This document shows, piece by piece, positions 1-12,540 of a stretch of DNA of 64,000 nucleotides (positions are counted from its first letter, which is position 1; each line of letters begins with the position of its first letter). A model generated the notes under the pieces. That model had not been told where the DNA came from. It made no database searches and was given only the letters and a program-made list of their open reading frames with translations. The position numbers and the translations under genes are program-made. Source of the stretch: Henckelia pumila (taxonomy: Eukaryota; Streptophyta; Magnoliopsida; Lamiales; Gesneriaceae); the NCBI RefSeq assembly GCF_033568475.1, contig NC_133123.1, positions 136,050,242 to 136,114,241 of the forward strand. The letters run 5' to 3'.

Positions 1-163
1 ACCGTATGTTATAGAATTTGTTGTTTCAATCTTTTGATCAGTAAATTTCTCTCTTTTGAGGTGAGTGTATGTCTGCGTGTTTGTGAATGTGACCTTGATA
101 AAGTTTCCATTGCGAAGTTTTTCTTTTCATTTTTATCAGTAACTGTAGAGTTTATTATTATAG

Positions 164-3100
164 GAGGAGGAAGAGAAAGAGGAGGAGGAGCAAGCTAGGT
201 TGAAGGAATCTGTCATAGGCCAGAAGGATGTAGCCTTGGAAGAGATGATGACCGCAACTGCAAAAGAGACAGAAGAGCTTGAAAAAGCTAAAACTTTGGA
301 TAAACAAGAGCAACTTTGTGAGCTTAGCCGTGCATTGGCTGTTCTAGCATCAGCATCGGTGTGACTTCGTTCTTGATTGTTATCTGTTGCTAGTCAGCAC
401 CTGTCATAAACTTTTTATTTTCTCTTCTGCCTTTTCAGTCTGTAAGCAGGGAGCGTGAGGAGTTCTTGAGACTTGTCAACAAAGAGGTAATTATTCCGTT
501 GGTTTTTAGTTTTTACCATTTAGCTTGGGAACAAAAACATTGAAGATTTCTATTGTGTTTTGTGCCTGGTAATTGGTTTATGCTAAAATAAAAAGTGCAC
601 TGTAATTCAGCACTGTCAAGTCTTTATTTGTCTTCTCCAGTTTGATCTTTATCTTGATTCTCATTTCACTTAATCTTTTCACGATCACATCTTTTTGTCC
701 CATTAACTTCCTGGGTCTTCTCGTTCTTTCTATTTAACTCTGTTGGTTGAACTTTTTCTTTGTTCTGTCCGTTGGAAATGCCTACTTGCATGGAGGCTGT
801 AGGTAAAGGGCTTGAAAGTCATTTCATATGTAAGCTATTAACATAGTAGTTACTTTTATAAAGTATAATTTTTTTGGCACAGAGTGATTTCTGGTGATAT
901 AAGTTTATAGACTTAACAATAAAGTGCTATGGTGCTTAACATTTGGATCTTGTGCAAAGAGTCTGGTGAAATGAGGAAAATTGGTGATTATATGCATGTC
1001 TCGCCCGAATCTTGATTTCTCATCTCTTCATGCATCTCATTTTTTGTCCTTGGTACGCAGTAGTCCAAAAAACTGTTCTCACTTTAAATGTTATGAATTG
1101 CATGAAGGTTGTGTCACTGTATATTATTGACTAGTACAGATGCAATGATTTTGCTTTTCAATGTACATAAAGCTATCAAGGTTTCTAATTAATAAATGTC
1201 AAGTTGGTATCTTAGTAGGTCTATTTTGTATTCTCACTTTGAAATTGAATTTGCAGATAGAGTTGTACAATAGTGTGGTTCAGAACGAGGGTACTGATGG
1301 AGAAGAAGAAGCCAAAAAGGCTTATATAGCAGCCAGAGAGGAAAGTGATCTTGCTGCTGAGAAAGCTGCTGGTGATAAAGTTTCTTCAGCGCTTATAAAC
1401 AGGGCAAGGCTAATTTCTGGATATTCTGGATTTGCTATTTAATATGCTTTTTAATACGATAATACGTGATTATTTGCATTGAATTGAGAGGAAGGCAACA
1501 TATGCATAGATTTCAAAACTTTACTGTGATTCTACATGCCAGGTTGATGTTATGCTTCACAAGCTTGAAAAAGAAATAGATGATGTGGATGCCAAAATTG
1601 GTGACCGGTGGAGGTTGCTTGACAGGTATTAGTATTTGCTGATTGGTAAAGGTGTTCTCAAAGTTTAGAATAGCTCAACTTTCAATTTCTGTGTTTAAAT
1701 ATTATATGCTCAATGCTCGTCCATTATGTTTTAAAACATGTGATTAATTTTTTATATTTCCGTTTAATTTTCAAGTTTCTTGACAACTTTTATTCTTTGC
1801 CGCTCATTGCCTCGGTTTGAGTCTATACACTTGGTAAGGGAATCAAAAAGCTAGTTGATTTCTAATTTAAGGCCAGAGTAAAAAAAAAAAAAATTTATTA
1901 CCTGCCAGTTACTGTGTAGTGGATCTGCGGAATGGTTATAATACCTCTTCTATTTTGTGGACTAAATTCATATTTTTTTTAATTAAAATACACTTTTAAA
2001 GAGTCTCGTTTGCACAGTACGGTTTATTTATTTTCTCAACACTTGATAAAATAATCATCCCTCTAACAACACTAGGATTTTATTTTTCAAGCACGCTTAT
2101 TGGTCTTTCCGTTTCCATATGAAAAATGCAAGAGTAGCTGAAGTCTGAACACCATTTGCACAGCTTTCACTTAGTGGAATAGCAGCTGATATATTTTGTT
2201 TTCCTGTCTTTTGACAAAACTAAGTGTTTTTTGCTTGCGCATTTGGAGAGAGCATTGAGTTACTGTGCGCAAGAGGTTACACGTGTTATTGGATTTGGGA
2301 TGGTTGTGTTTGCGAAGTGAGAAAATTCCTCCAGAATTGTCACCACAGTTTCAGAAGCATTTGGTTTATATAAATGAAGCTGAAATTTTTTTCTTGACTT
2401 CGTGTTTCATCTAGTGATCTTGAAGTCAGTGTGGTGGTTGTAGACATGGTTTATGACTTTGTGTGTGTTGTGTGTGTGTGTGTTTGGCTAAGTTGCCATC
2501 TGTGTTTCCATCGAAACATCTATAATTTTCCTACTTTTGAGCAATTTAACAACACAATAGTGGTTTTGAAATTTCTTTACTGTCTGGAAAACCACCTTTT
2601 TTCTTTTCTTTTTTTATTTTCAGTTTCGTTATGAAAACTCATCTTGATCCTTCAGTTTAACTGAAATTTATCTCTTTATCCTTTAACAATTTCTACTCGT
2701 TTATTGAGTTTTCTTAGAAATTAAACTAGATTTTTGTGTCTTTCGGAATTGTCTCCAAAAATTTCTAATATCTAGAGATTGCAAACTCAATTCATAAAGG
2801 AAATCTTATCCAGTATCCTGTAACTATTTGCTTATATATCCATCGGCAGGGATTATGATGGCAAAGTGACTCCTGAGGAGGTAGCATCAGCTGCTATGTA
2901 CCTTAAAGACACCCTGGATAAGGATGGTATTCAAGAATTTATCAGCAATCTTTCCAAGGATAGAGGTTCGCACACACTTTTGTTACTTGTTTTGGTACAG
3001 AGCAAAAATTTTCATGCAACATAAATTTTGAACTCGTGACAACTCAATTTATTGCTGTTAATCATTACCTTAATCTATTTTCATGCTCAACATGATTGCC

Positions 3101-3245
3101 AATGTTTACAATCCTGATATTTGGTTTCTAACACACGTTTCCGCCTTTTCTACTTCTTACAGAGGGCAAAATTCTTGTGGAAGATATTGTTAAATTAGCG
3201 GATCAAACAGAAGATGCAGAAGCAGAAGAAGCAAAAAAAGCTTAG
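164..3245 (+). CDS. LETM1: LETM1-type mitochondrial inner-membrane protein, 3' part
   Basis: This is the C-terminal part of a LETM1/Mdm38-family protein of the mitochondrial inner membrane, a family linked to K+/H+ or Ca2+/H+ exchange and matrix volume; earlier exons lie left of the window. Six exons join in frame: 164-358, 439-486, 1257-1403, 1543-1625, 2850-2965 and 3163-3245 (TAG). The visible part is the matrix side after the membrane segment: a Glu/Lys-rich coiled coil, LVNKEIELYNSV, the segment LEKEIDDVDAKIGDRW, then a helix-loop-helix with an EF-hand-like start (DRDYDGKVTPEEV) and an acidic tail ending in EEAKKA. The third visible intron must begin with GC rather than GT (AACAGG|GCAAGG, 1404) to give INR-VDVML. 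The family assignment is firm; the exact plant paralogue is not. Confidence 0.85.
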
Positions 3246-4145
3246 TCCTGATTTTTGTTGATCAGTAAAATTTTCTGGTTTGTTCTGTTTCGGTGAATTT
3301 ATTATTTTTTTCCTGTTGTCAGTGCACATCTTTGCACTGTTACATATGGATGAACTTGAAACTTTAATGCAGTTTTTTCTATCATAGCCGCTAGTCGCAA
3401 AGGAAGTGATATAGTACCTTAGATAACAAGAAGCCAGTACTTGTCATTATTTAATTTTGTGCAATACAATATATCTCAATCTTGTTCTCTTCAAGTGACT
3501 ATATATACTTGGATTCTTGTTTATGTGATTTTGTCTTCGAAAGATCTTAAGATGGAAGTTAATTGGCTTATAAGATTTGAATAAATAGCTCACTTTTGAT
3601 CCATGCATAATGCATTACTTAATATTTATATTTCTTCATTCAGTGAATATGTAGATTGCCATGTTTTAATAAGTATATATATTCATTTTATTCAAATCTT
3701 CATCTTCCAATCTAGGTTAGTTCCATGTTTTCTTCCATTGCATAAATATGCAAACTGAAAAACATCTTGATGTCAAATTAATCTTGCAGTCGATATTTAA
3801 ATGAAACAAGCAAAAATCTCGCTCTGGCCACCACGTTTTTGTGCTACTGAAAATGACTCTGTCATTCATAGACTCTTAGAATTCAAGTTCATCTTCTCGA
3901 GCTCTTCTGATTGCTAATTTGCAATCACCTTTCTTCATGTATGAGGGGCACATTATCTTGGAAGTTTAATTGCAGAAAGTAACAGAAAATGGAGTGAGTG
4001 AATATTGGATTTCCTGCTGCTTGTTTATTATAAAAAATAAATAATATATTTACATATCACTGAAGATTGAGAATGCCAAAAAAATGTATAAATTCTTGCA
4101 TTGATGTAGTGTTGTTGAACTGAGAATCATGTAACTACTGCCGAT
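3246..4145. other. LETM1 3' flank and intergenic DNA
   Basis: This stretch holds the LETM1 3' untranslated region and AT-rich intergenic DNA. I see no open frame of useful length, no RNA gene and no clear transposon end. Confidence 0.5.
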
Positions 4146-4149
4146 ATGT

Positions 4150-5235
4150 TCTGTAGATGAATCACTTGAAGTTGTCTGCTACTGCTGCCACTCATGTCTA
4201 GGTTTTGCTCATACGCATTGTTCCTCAAATTCCTGTCAACCAAAATAAGATTACACGTGTTTGAACGAACCATGTGGTAGGAGGGATTTGCCCCTTGAAA
4301 CTCATCTAACAGGTTGTCATAGTTTACATTTCAAGCGAACAAATGAAAATTTGAAGAAGGTTTTCAGCTAACAATATGGGAAGAACTAGGGAGTTTCAAT
4401 TTCTTATCTCTTAAAATGATTTGGAGTTGAACCTGAAAACTGGTTTTTACTGAAATGACTGCAAACTAATAGGAGGAGAGAGAATTTGTAAAGCCGTGCT
4501 TAAAGCAGCTTTAATGAATCAAGCAGGAAAACTGTTGATTTGAATAGGGAAGATTGGAAAGTTTTCCCACGGGAAGATGTATCTCATTGTTTAAGTTATT
4601 AGATTCAAACTCTTCTGAAAATATGATGTAGAGCTCCAAACATAAGGGGATACTTAAGACAAAAATCAACTGATCAACGAAATATGAGCATATATACAGA
4701 ACCGTGGCTCCTACAGAAAACTTAGTCCTGCACTTACTCGTGTAGGTACGGTTCCTGTGAAGCTACATCCTGATAGAACTCTGCAATTCAAATCAATTTT
4801 AGATGTTTAGATGTTAAATTGTGACTTTTATTCGTATGACACATTATTTAGTTGGACCACATAATTCTGTCGCAATTTTACATACCTTCCAGTTTCTTGA
4901 ATGATATGGATTTGTTGTAACACGATAGTAGCTCAAGTGTTGTCAGGAATGAGTCATGAAATTCTACAATATGCTTTTAATTTCTGCAGGAGCTCGCGCT
5001 ATGGAAGGATGAAACCAGTGAGACATTGATAAACGACAAGTCTTTGTAGAGATCAAAAGCTGAAGAATAATTAAATGTCACCAAACAAGGGACTCTTTTT
5101 TTAGCAAGGGACTTGTATGATATAAACCAGCGTAAATGAAAATAAATTTCGTTATCAAAAAGAACTCACAAAATCTTCAGTTCACTTAGCCCCACAATGT
5201 CACCGTAAAGAGCTTGTATCAGTCCCAAAGTTGAT
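4150..5235 (-). pseudogene. Remnant of an LRR receptor-like kinase ectodomain
   Basis: Read on the minus strand, separate short blocks match successive LRR exons of the plant LRR-VIII-1 (HPCA1/At1g79620-like) receptor kinases. About 5165-5230 gives RLSTLGLIQALYGDIVGL followed by a GTGAGT donor. About 4985-5045 gives DLSFINVSLVSSFHSAS. About 4740-4790 gives a piece around SGCSFTGTVPT. About 4155-4245 gives NLRNNAYEQNLDMSGSSSR and QLQVIHLQNISAVVT behind a good acceptor. The order is right for the family. The blocks are broken by stops and frame changes, and no transmembrane or kinase part follows on the left. It reads as a truncated, decayed copy; a functional gene with an unusual structure is unlikely. 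Confidence 0.5.
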
Positions 5236-5570
5236 AATCTCATATGCAGAATAGGAAGTTTTTGTAAGAATTGTAATCGTACGTTGATTTGAGAACTTGA
5301 AATACACGCAAAGAAATGAATATCATATCTGGATTTGCAGAAAGATTTCTAAGAGTCTCAGAGTGATGTTATTCATTCACAGAATAGCTTGGCGATCATC
5401 ATCTCATGTTGATCAATGACATGGATTAATGTGTGGCATGTATGTAAATGGATACTTGAATGCACGGATGAATCGTAAAATATAGCAAGACTTGTGCCAT
5501 CTTTAGGGTCTTTAATGGAGTAAACCAAATTATCTATATATATATATAAAAGTCTCACATACCATTGACA

Positions 5571-5860
5571 ATTTACATTTTTACCATTTTATATAATAAT
5601 TTGCACATATTTTTTTTTGTTTTTGAGGTTATACACGTAATTGCATAATTTCCTTTAGCTGTCATAATAAAGTTCCAAGTATATTTCCTATGTCTGCCCA
5701 ATTAATGCATTGTGAATTTACATTTTCACCATTTTATATAATAATTTGCACATATTTTTTTTGGTTTTTGAGGTTATACACGTAATTGCATAATTCCCTT
5801 TAGCTGCCATAATAAAGTTCCAAGCATATTTCCTATGTATGCCCAATTAATGCAGTTTAT
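5571..5860. repeat. Two tandem 145-bp repeats
   Basis: Two nearly identical units, 5571-5715 and 5716-about 5860, each run from ATTTACATTTT(T/C)ACCATTT to a CCCAATTAATGCA end and differ at a handful of positions. They lie at the left edge of the Helitron-like AT-rich block. Confidence 0.85.
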
Positions 5861-6804
5861 TCTGCATTCTTGGAATTTCAATACATTTAAATCCGTTTCA
5901 TTAATTATTATTTCTTATTGACTTGGTTATATAGTTTTCCTATATTAATTGGTCATACATCTTTCATTAAACTTTCAACAATCCACGACAGGCGACCCAC
6001 TGTAGTATCAGCTTTTTGTCACAAGGTCTGCTTCACTGATTATGGTTCATGAATTTCAATTTTTTTTAGTTATTTCAGTTTTGTATTTTGTTTTTTCTAC
6101 ATTGAATTTGAATTAAGAGTTTGATAGATAAACACACACTATCGCTTACCCATATATCTTATCTTTTTATTTTTTTAAATTTTTTTTTTTTGCTTTTACT
6201 TGTTTAAAAAAAGATTTAAATTAACATTTTTCTTTGAGTAGATTGAATTCTTAAATTTACAAATTAACACATTATCCTCATGATAACTATTATTATAATT
6301 TATTATTATTATTATTCGTAGATTGTCACTGTATTTTTGGTTTGTGTTTTTTTATTATAATTTATTATTATAATTATTATTATTATTCGTAGATTGTTAC
6401 TTTATTTTTGGTTTGTGTTTTTTTAATAAACTATTATTATTTACATGTGCATATTGAACTTTCCTTTATTTTAGTATTGTATTTTATGCTTTTATAAGTT
6501 AATTAATTCTTAGTCACTTATCTTTCTTCTATTTGTTCCCCATTTTCTTTTGCGATGATTAATTTCGAATTTTGTTTTTAAAGTTTGCTTTCACTAGACT
6601 GAATTCAAATTTTTACAAATTAGATTCATAGACATATTTTTATTATAATAATAACTGCTATCATTTACCTAAACAAAAAATTAACATTATTATTTTTATC
6701 TTTCTTTATCTATTGTTTATCTCTTTTTTTTTCTTTTTTTTTGTAATTATTATTTGTATTATAAATACCGTCTGCTCGTTTGTTATTTATACGTTAATGT
6801 CATA

Positions 6805-6966
6805 TTGATTTAAGTCCTTAAGCCTGGAGGTGCAAGGTTCTATTCCTGGGGAGGGCAAAAACCCACTGCCAGGAGTGGGGAGGTCATGAGTGCGATGCCC
6901 GTCGAATAATGCGGTACGAGCCCATGCTACGGGCTGGGGAGAGTTGCGATGGAAGGACGTGGGTCG
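6805..6966 (+). mobile_element. tRNA-derived SINE-like segment
   Basis: A GC-rich segment of about 160 bp stands out from the AT-rich surroundings. It contains GGTTCTATTCC, one mismatch from a pol III box B (GGTTCGAnnCC), followed by a non-tRNA body rich in GGGGAGGTCATG and CGATGCCCGTCG, resembling plant Au-type SINE bodies. A clear box A and target duplications are not evident, so it is probably 5'-truncated or old. Confidence 0.4.
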
Positions 6967-7369
6967 TTTTTTGAGGTTTTTTATGTCATTCTATAGATTT
7001 ATTCAATGCATATTTAATTTGTCACTATTTATTTATTCTAGGTAAAATTAATTGTTAATATTTAATTCATGTCCTAAAATTAAAGTTTAGTTGTTAATTT
7101 ACATTTTTATCATCATTTTAATTCATTTCATAGTTAATTTTTTGTCATTTCCAAGACTTTTTGAGGTTTTTGAGGTCATTCTATAAATTTATTCAATGCG
7201 TATTTAATTTGCATGTCACTATTCATTTATTCTAATTCATGTCCTAAAATTAAAGTTTTATTTTTATTCTCAATTTATTTCATTTAATGGTTAATTTTTT
7301 TGTCATTCCAAATACTTTTTGAATTTATTTATGTCATTTTGTAGTTTTATTTAGTGAGTATTTAATTTG

Positions 7370-7950
7370 TATCTATTTATTTATTATAAGTAAACATAAT
7401 TGCTAATATTTAACCTATGTCCTAAAATTAAAGTTTTATTAATTGAAAGCTATATTAAAAAAAAATTTATCTACATCAAAGAAATTTATTAATTTTGTGA
7501 AATTATTTTCAACATTTATCTTCAACGCTATGCTTTTAGTCTTCATTCTTCTAACATAATATTTTGATTATTAAACTTTTAAACAAATAACAAATTAAAT
7601 CAAATCATTAATTTTAATCATCTGATTCAAAACAAGTAGAATCATATCATAATCATAAATCGATATTGTATTCTACTTATATAGGAAACGTATCTCATAC
7701 TTTATTCAATCAATTCGTTTATTTCTTGGAATTTGGCAATTTAACTAAAATTTCTTGTATTCCTATTTTTACGAAGAATAATTATAAAATTAACAATGAT
7801 TCATAACTAAGTAATATCTTAGAAAACTTTAGGGACCAAAAATATTTCAGTGATAAACTAAAAGTGTAATAAACAACATTTATGCTTTTTATCGAATCGA
7901 AGGTAAACAAATATTCATGTTGATGTTTGAACTATAGTATAATACTTATT

Positions 7951-7996
<46 letters not shown>

Positions 7997-9310
7997 CTGA
8001 AAATTTATCTATATCTATATCTATATCTATATATCTATATCTATATAAAAGTAGCACTTTATTTATGAATTTAATAATTAATTTTGTCATTTTTAAGGTT
8101 TTTGAAGTTTTTTATTCATTGTATAGTTTTGTTCAACGAGTATTTAATTTGTATATATCTATGTATTTATTGTAGATAAAATTAATTGCTAATATTTAAT
8201 TAATGTTCGAAACGAAAGTTTTATCAATTGAAAGCTATATTTTTTATTTGTCTATAAATCTAAAAAAATTATTACTTTTTTTTTACCTTACTTTCAAGTT
8301 TTATCTTCATCGCTATGTTTTTAGTCTTTTAAATTTTTAACATAATTTAGTATTAAACTTTTAGAAAACAAAAAATTTCAATCGAGTTATTAACTTTTAT
8401 CGACTTGTTCAAAATAAATAAAATCATATCATAAATCGAGATTTTATTTCACTTGTATTAGAAATGTATTATACTTTTTTATTCAATCAATTAGTTTATT
8501 TTTTTGCATTTGGTAAGCTAACAAAAATATTTGGAATTCCATTTTTTAAGAGGGGGGACTACAAAAATAATGGTGATAACTAACTATGTAATCCTTTAAA
8601 AAAAATTTGGGATTAAAAATATTTTAGTATTGAACTAAAAGTGTAATCAACACTGATATTTTTTTGTCCAAATTAAAAAATATATAATTATAACCAACTT
8701 TCATGTTGATGTTTGAACTACATTATAATATAATATTTACTTATATAAAAGTGATTATTTAGTTATGAATTTACAGTTTTGTATTTATTTTATTTCATTC
8801 AATGACTAACTTTTTGTCATTTTCAAGGTTATTTTATGTCATTTTGTAGCTTTTTCAACGAGTATTTAATTTTATGTCTATTTATTTATTTATGTGAATT
8901 AATTATAAATATTTAATTCATGTTCTAAAGTTAAAGTTTTATTAATTGAAAGTTATTTTAATCTAAAAATTATATATTAATTTTACAACTTACTTTCAAC
9001 CTTTATCACCATCCCTATGTTTTAGTCTTCTAAACTTTTTAACATAATATTTCGGTCATTATAGTTTCGCGAAAAAAATAAATTGAATCATTAATTTAGT
9101 CATCTGGTTCAAGACAAGTAAATCAGATCATAAATAATTGAGACTATATTTCACATATAAATGAAAGATATTTTCATATTTTATCCAATCAATTCGTTTT
9201 AATTCGTTTATTTTTTTTTTGAATTTAGTAATCTAACTAAAATTTTTGGTATTCTAGATTGTAGGAATAATATTATAAAACTAATGGTGATGACTATGTA
9301 ATCTAACTAT
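7370..9310. repeat. Three diverged copies of a ~0.6-kb AT-rich repeat
   Basis: Blocks near 7370-7950, 8165-8740 and 8890-9310 share an ordered set of landmarks: GCTAATATTTAA, AAAGTTTTATTAATTGAAAG, a phrase about TCTTCTAAC, ATCATA...ATCGA, and in the first two TTCATGTTGATGTTTGAACTA. They look like internal modules of the Helitron-like block rather than genes. Confidence 0.55.
7953..7995. repeat. (TA)n microsatellite
   Basis: An uninterrupted run of alternating A and T, followed by a (CTATAT)n stretch to about 8047. Confidence 0.9.
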
Positions 9311-10961
9311 GATAGTTTACTGAAAAAAATATTACAAGATTTGAAGAAATAAAAAAAGTTTACCTTGATTATTGCATATTATATGTATATGATTTTTCAA
9401 AAAAAGGAAAAAAAAAGGAGACATTTACATATTAATATTTTTTATTTTAAAATAATATTATGACAAAATTATGAAACAATTGTGTTTATCATTAATTAAA
9501 TAAATAATTGTATGACTAAATTATTTTTTTGGCATAAATTTGTTAATACTTTAACATAAGAGTTTATGTTAGAAAAATTTATTTTGTATTGTATTTTTGT
9601 TAGGACATTAATTATTTTATGTGCTAAATATTATTCAATGTATATTAAATTTGATTTTCAAAGCTAACGAAACAAAGTTATTCAATACGCTAAAAAATAT
9701 ACACAAAATTATAAATGTATTATGCCTGAGCAAAAAACTTGAAAATCAAAGCAAGTCATATAGACATCATGTTTTATCAGACGTAAAAAATATATATGAT
9801 TTAGATGCACTTTATTCATAGAAGATCAAATTTTATCTACAACTAAAACTTTTAAATTAAAAAATTATTATTATTTTTCACTAACTATTTAAATTTTAGG
9901 TTTTGGTCACTAAGTTTTCAAAATTTGTTTTTTTATACTAAATTTTATTTTAATCTATTTATACCTAATTGTTGTGGTGACACTTGAAAATGCTTTATTT
10001 TGCATCGAAAAATACTGACATGGGCATTATAATAATGATGCAACTTAAAATTTTTTTGACTTATTAGATGTCACGTCAACAATTGGATTAAAAACAGTCA
10101 AAATTAAAAGTTAGTGTATTAAAACTTAAATTTGACAAATCAATTGACTAAAAATCAAAATGTGATGTATTAATGGAACTAAAAAAATTATTTTCTTTCA
10201 AATAAATTATTGCTTTAACTTTCAAATAAATTACTGTTTTAACTTACAAATCAATAGAAGTAAAATTATTATTTAATAGATATTACTTTTGTTGAAGTGC
10301 AATAACTATTCATACTGAGAAGAACAATCGAAACATGATGTTTGAGATACAACATAGTTTAAAATATTGGATTAGTATTGTTACCAATGACTATAATTAT
10401 TGAAAATGCAATAAGCATTCGGCCATACAATATGTATCAAAGTGAAGGTCATGACTTCGATTCACATTGATTGCAAGCATAATTATTGGGAGGAGAGTAT
10501 TGGGTATAATAATTATCTCTTTGCTATGTAAAACAATCAAAATGTAGTGTTTGAACTGTTACGCATATTAAAATATTTGAATTGCACAATTATATATCAA
10601 TTATATATAACTTTTAATAAAATTCAAACGCTCAGTCTTAAGGTTTATAAAAAATCAATGTATTTTTTTACATTTCTCGGCAAATATATAACATATGTTA
10701 TTGTTTTAAAGTCATTAATTAAAAAAATAAATTAAATCCAAGGTATAAAACATAAAAGCATAGATTAGATACCACAAATCGATCGTAAAAAAAAAAATTA
10801 AAGACATAATGTTCTCACTTCAATAATAATTAGAGATCAAATCATTATAACCAAAGTTTGAAATTGATAGTAAAATATATAACACTTAATTAAAAAATTT
10901 AAGCAATCAACTAATAAAATTATTATAACGTGTCACGTGCGTTGCACGTGCAATTTTTTAG

Positions 10962-12400
10962 TTATAAGAAAAATGTTACACGTAGAATCAATATTGCACA
11001 CGAGATTAAACGATACCTTTAAAATTACCAAACTATCTAACATGCTATAATACCGTTTTCAAATAATTATAAGATTTACAAAAACGATAAATAAAGTCGA
11101 CCAAATGTATATATATGCGTGAGCCTTGTTTTTATTTGGCCGATTTCATTTATTGTTTTTACAAGCTAAAAATAATTTGATTGCCCTTGGTGTTTATCAA
11201 AATCTCAGATTTTTATTTATTTCATTTATCTAGAAATAATATTTATTATAAATATCATATTTTCATTACTATATTCACACGTTTTCAATAAAAAAGAATT
11301 TATCTATCGATACTAAAATTTTAATTGTTACAAGTTTTTCAAAGTGATACTATTTAAAAAATCAATAAATAGAAAATAATATAATGTATACCAAAATACC
11401 CCCTCTACCAATTTTCATTTTTTCGATTGATTTATTTGTTTGAAACAAATATTTTGTTAAAAATCAAAAAGTTATCATCATTTTTCTTCTGGAAGAATGC
11501 ATAAATAATTTTAAAATACATATTAAATTTTGTTAAAAATTATAGTATTAGATATTCTTTTCAAAAAAATTAAAACTGCAGCCATTTCATCTTCTTCGCA
11601 CCTATTTCCTCCAGAAACTAGGTATACCAATCTTATTGCAGAATGCAGACGACCTAAAAATACACACAAAAAATATGTTCAATTCATAACTTTCTAATAT
11701 TGTTATTCTCCCGAATCGCCACCACCGCCCACTTGCCATCAACTCTTCTTCTAAATTTTTCCTTCCACTGTAAATATTTATCATAATATTTACCAAACAA
11801 CGTAAAAAAAAAATAACAATAAAAAATTAGATCTGCATAGCCCAAAAAAATTACCCCTCTTTTATCCATAATCCTCATTCGCTCATTTTGTTATTATTAT
11901 TGTTAATTTTTAAAAATAAATTTGAAATATATTCATGGTTAGATGGAAGATGAGATTTATATCGTTCCTTACCCGTGGAGAGAGAAAAACAACCATTGGT
12001 TTTTGTGATTTTTTGGAGGACATTATAGTAAATACATACTTTAATCATGAGTACAAAAATTTATCACACCTTGTTGATGGGTTGATTTGTCATGCAAATT
12101 ATAGCTACAGTATGGGCTTTTTTCTAATTTCACGGGCCGATTGATTTAGCTAAAAACCAACCAAACATTGGATATTTGACGGATTATCACCATGTCACAT
12201 GCTTATCCCATGTATCAAACACAGCCTAAGAGAACCAGTATTTCTTTTTTGAAAAAAAAAAAAAAAGACAAGTAGTATTAATTAATTATTGTCTAGTACA
12301 CTCATGATTGATTGTATTTCTTTTTTATTATTATTAGTCAATGCCACCTGCCCAACGGTCATATTTCAAATATGACCGTTGAAGCAGCAGCGGCACCCCC
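10962..12400. other. Intergenic AT-rich DNA
   Basis: AT-rich DNA between the Helitron-like end and the promoter of the four-TM gene. Short open frames here have no recognisable protein character. I see no RNA gene or transposon end that I can support. Confidence 0.4.
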
Positions 12401-12410
12401 TATATATAAT
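12401..12410 (+). promoter_or_regulatory. TATA box of the four-TM gene
   Basis: TATATATAAT lies 140 bp before the ATG of the four-TM protein, preceded by a C-run, with a plausible transcription start about 30 bp downstream. Confidence 0.5.
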
Positions 12411-12540
12411 CACTGGCACTGCATTAACATATGCTCTGTATCACAATATCTCTGTCTTCAATCAACTCTTGCTTTGGTTTCTCTCAATCCCAAAAGCAAT
12501 AAAAAATCATTCATATAAATTCTTCCGAAAAATTCAATCA

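Larger units (their letters stand above)
5533..10961 (+). mobile_element. Degenerate Helitron-like AT-rich block
   Basis: The right end carries a Helitron-type 3' terminus: a perfect 7-bp stem hairpin CACGTGC-GTT-GCACGTG (10934-10950) followed about 10 bases later by TTAG|T (canonical CTAG|T). Candidate 5' termini of the form A|TCTATATATA...AAAAG occur at 5533 and again near 8010-8050, so the block may be several nested or tandem Helitron derivatives. No Rep/helicase frame is visible, so it would be non-autonomous. The left boundary is uncertain. Confidence 0.45.

Noticed and set aside
1161-1442. 93-aa frame as a separate gene
   Set aside because: It is LETM1 exon 1257-1403 with intron read-through on both sides.
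7927-8175. 82-aa frame with YIYIYI repeats
   Set aside because: Translation of a TA microsatellite; no coding character.
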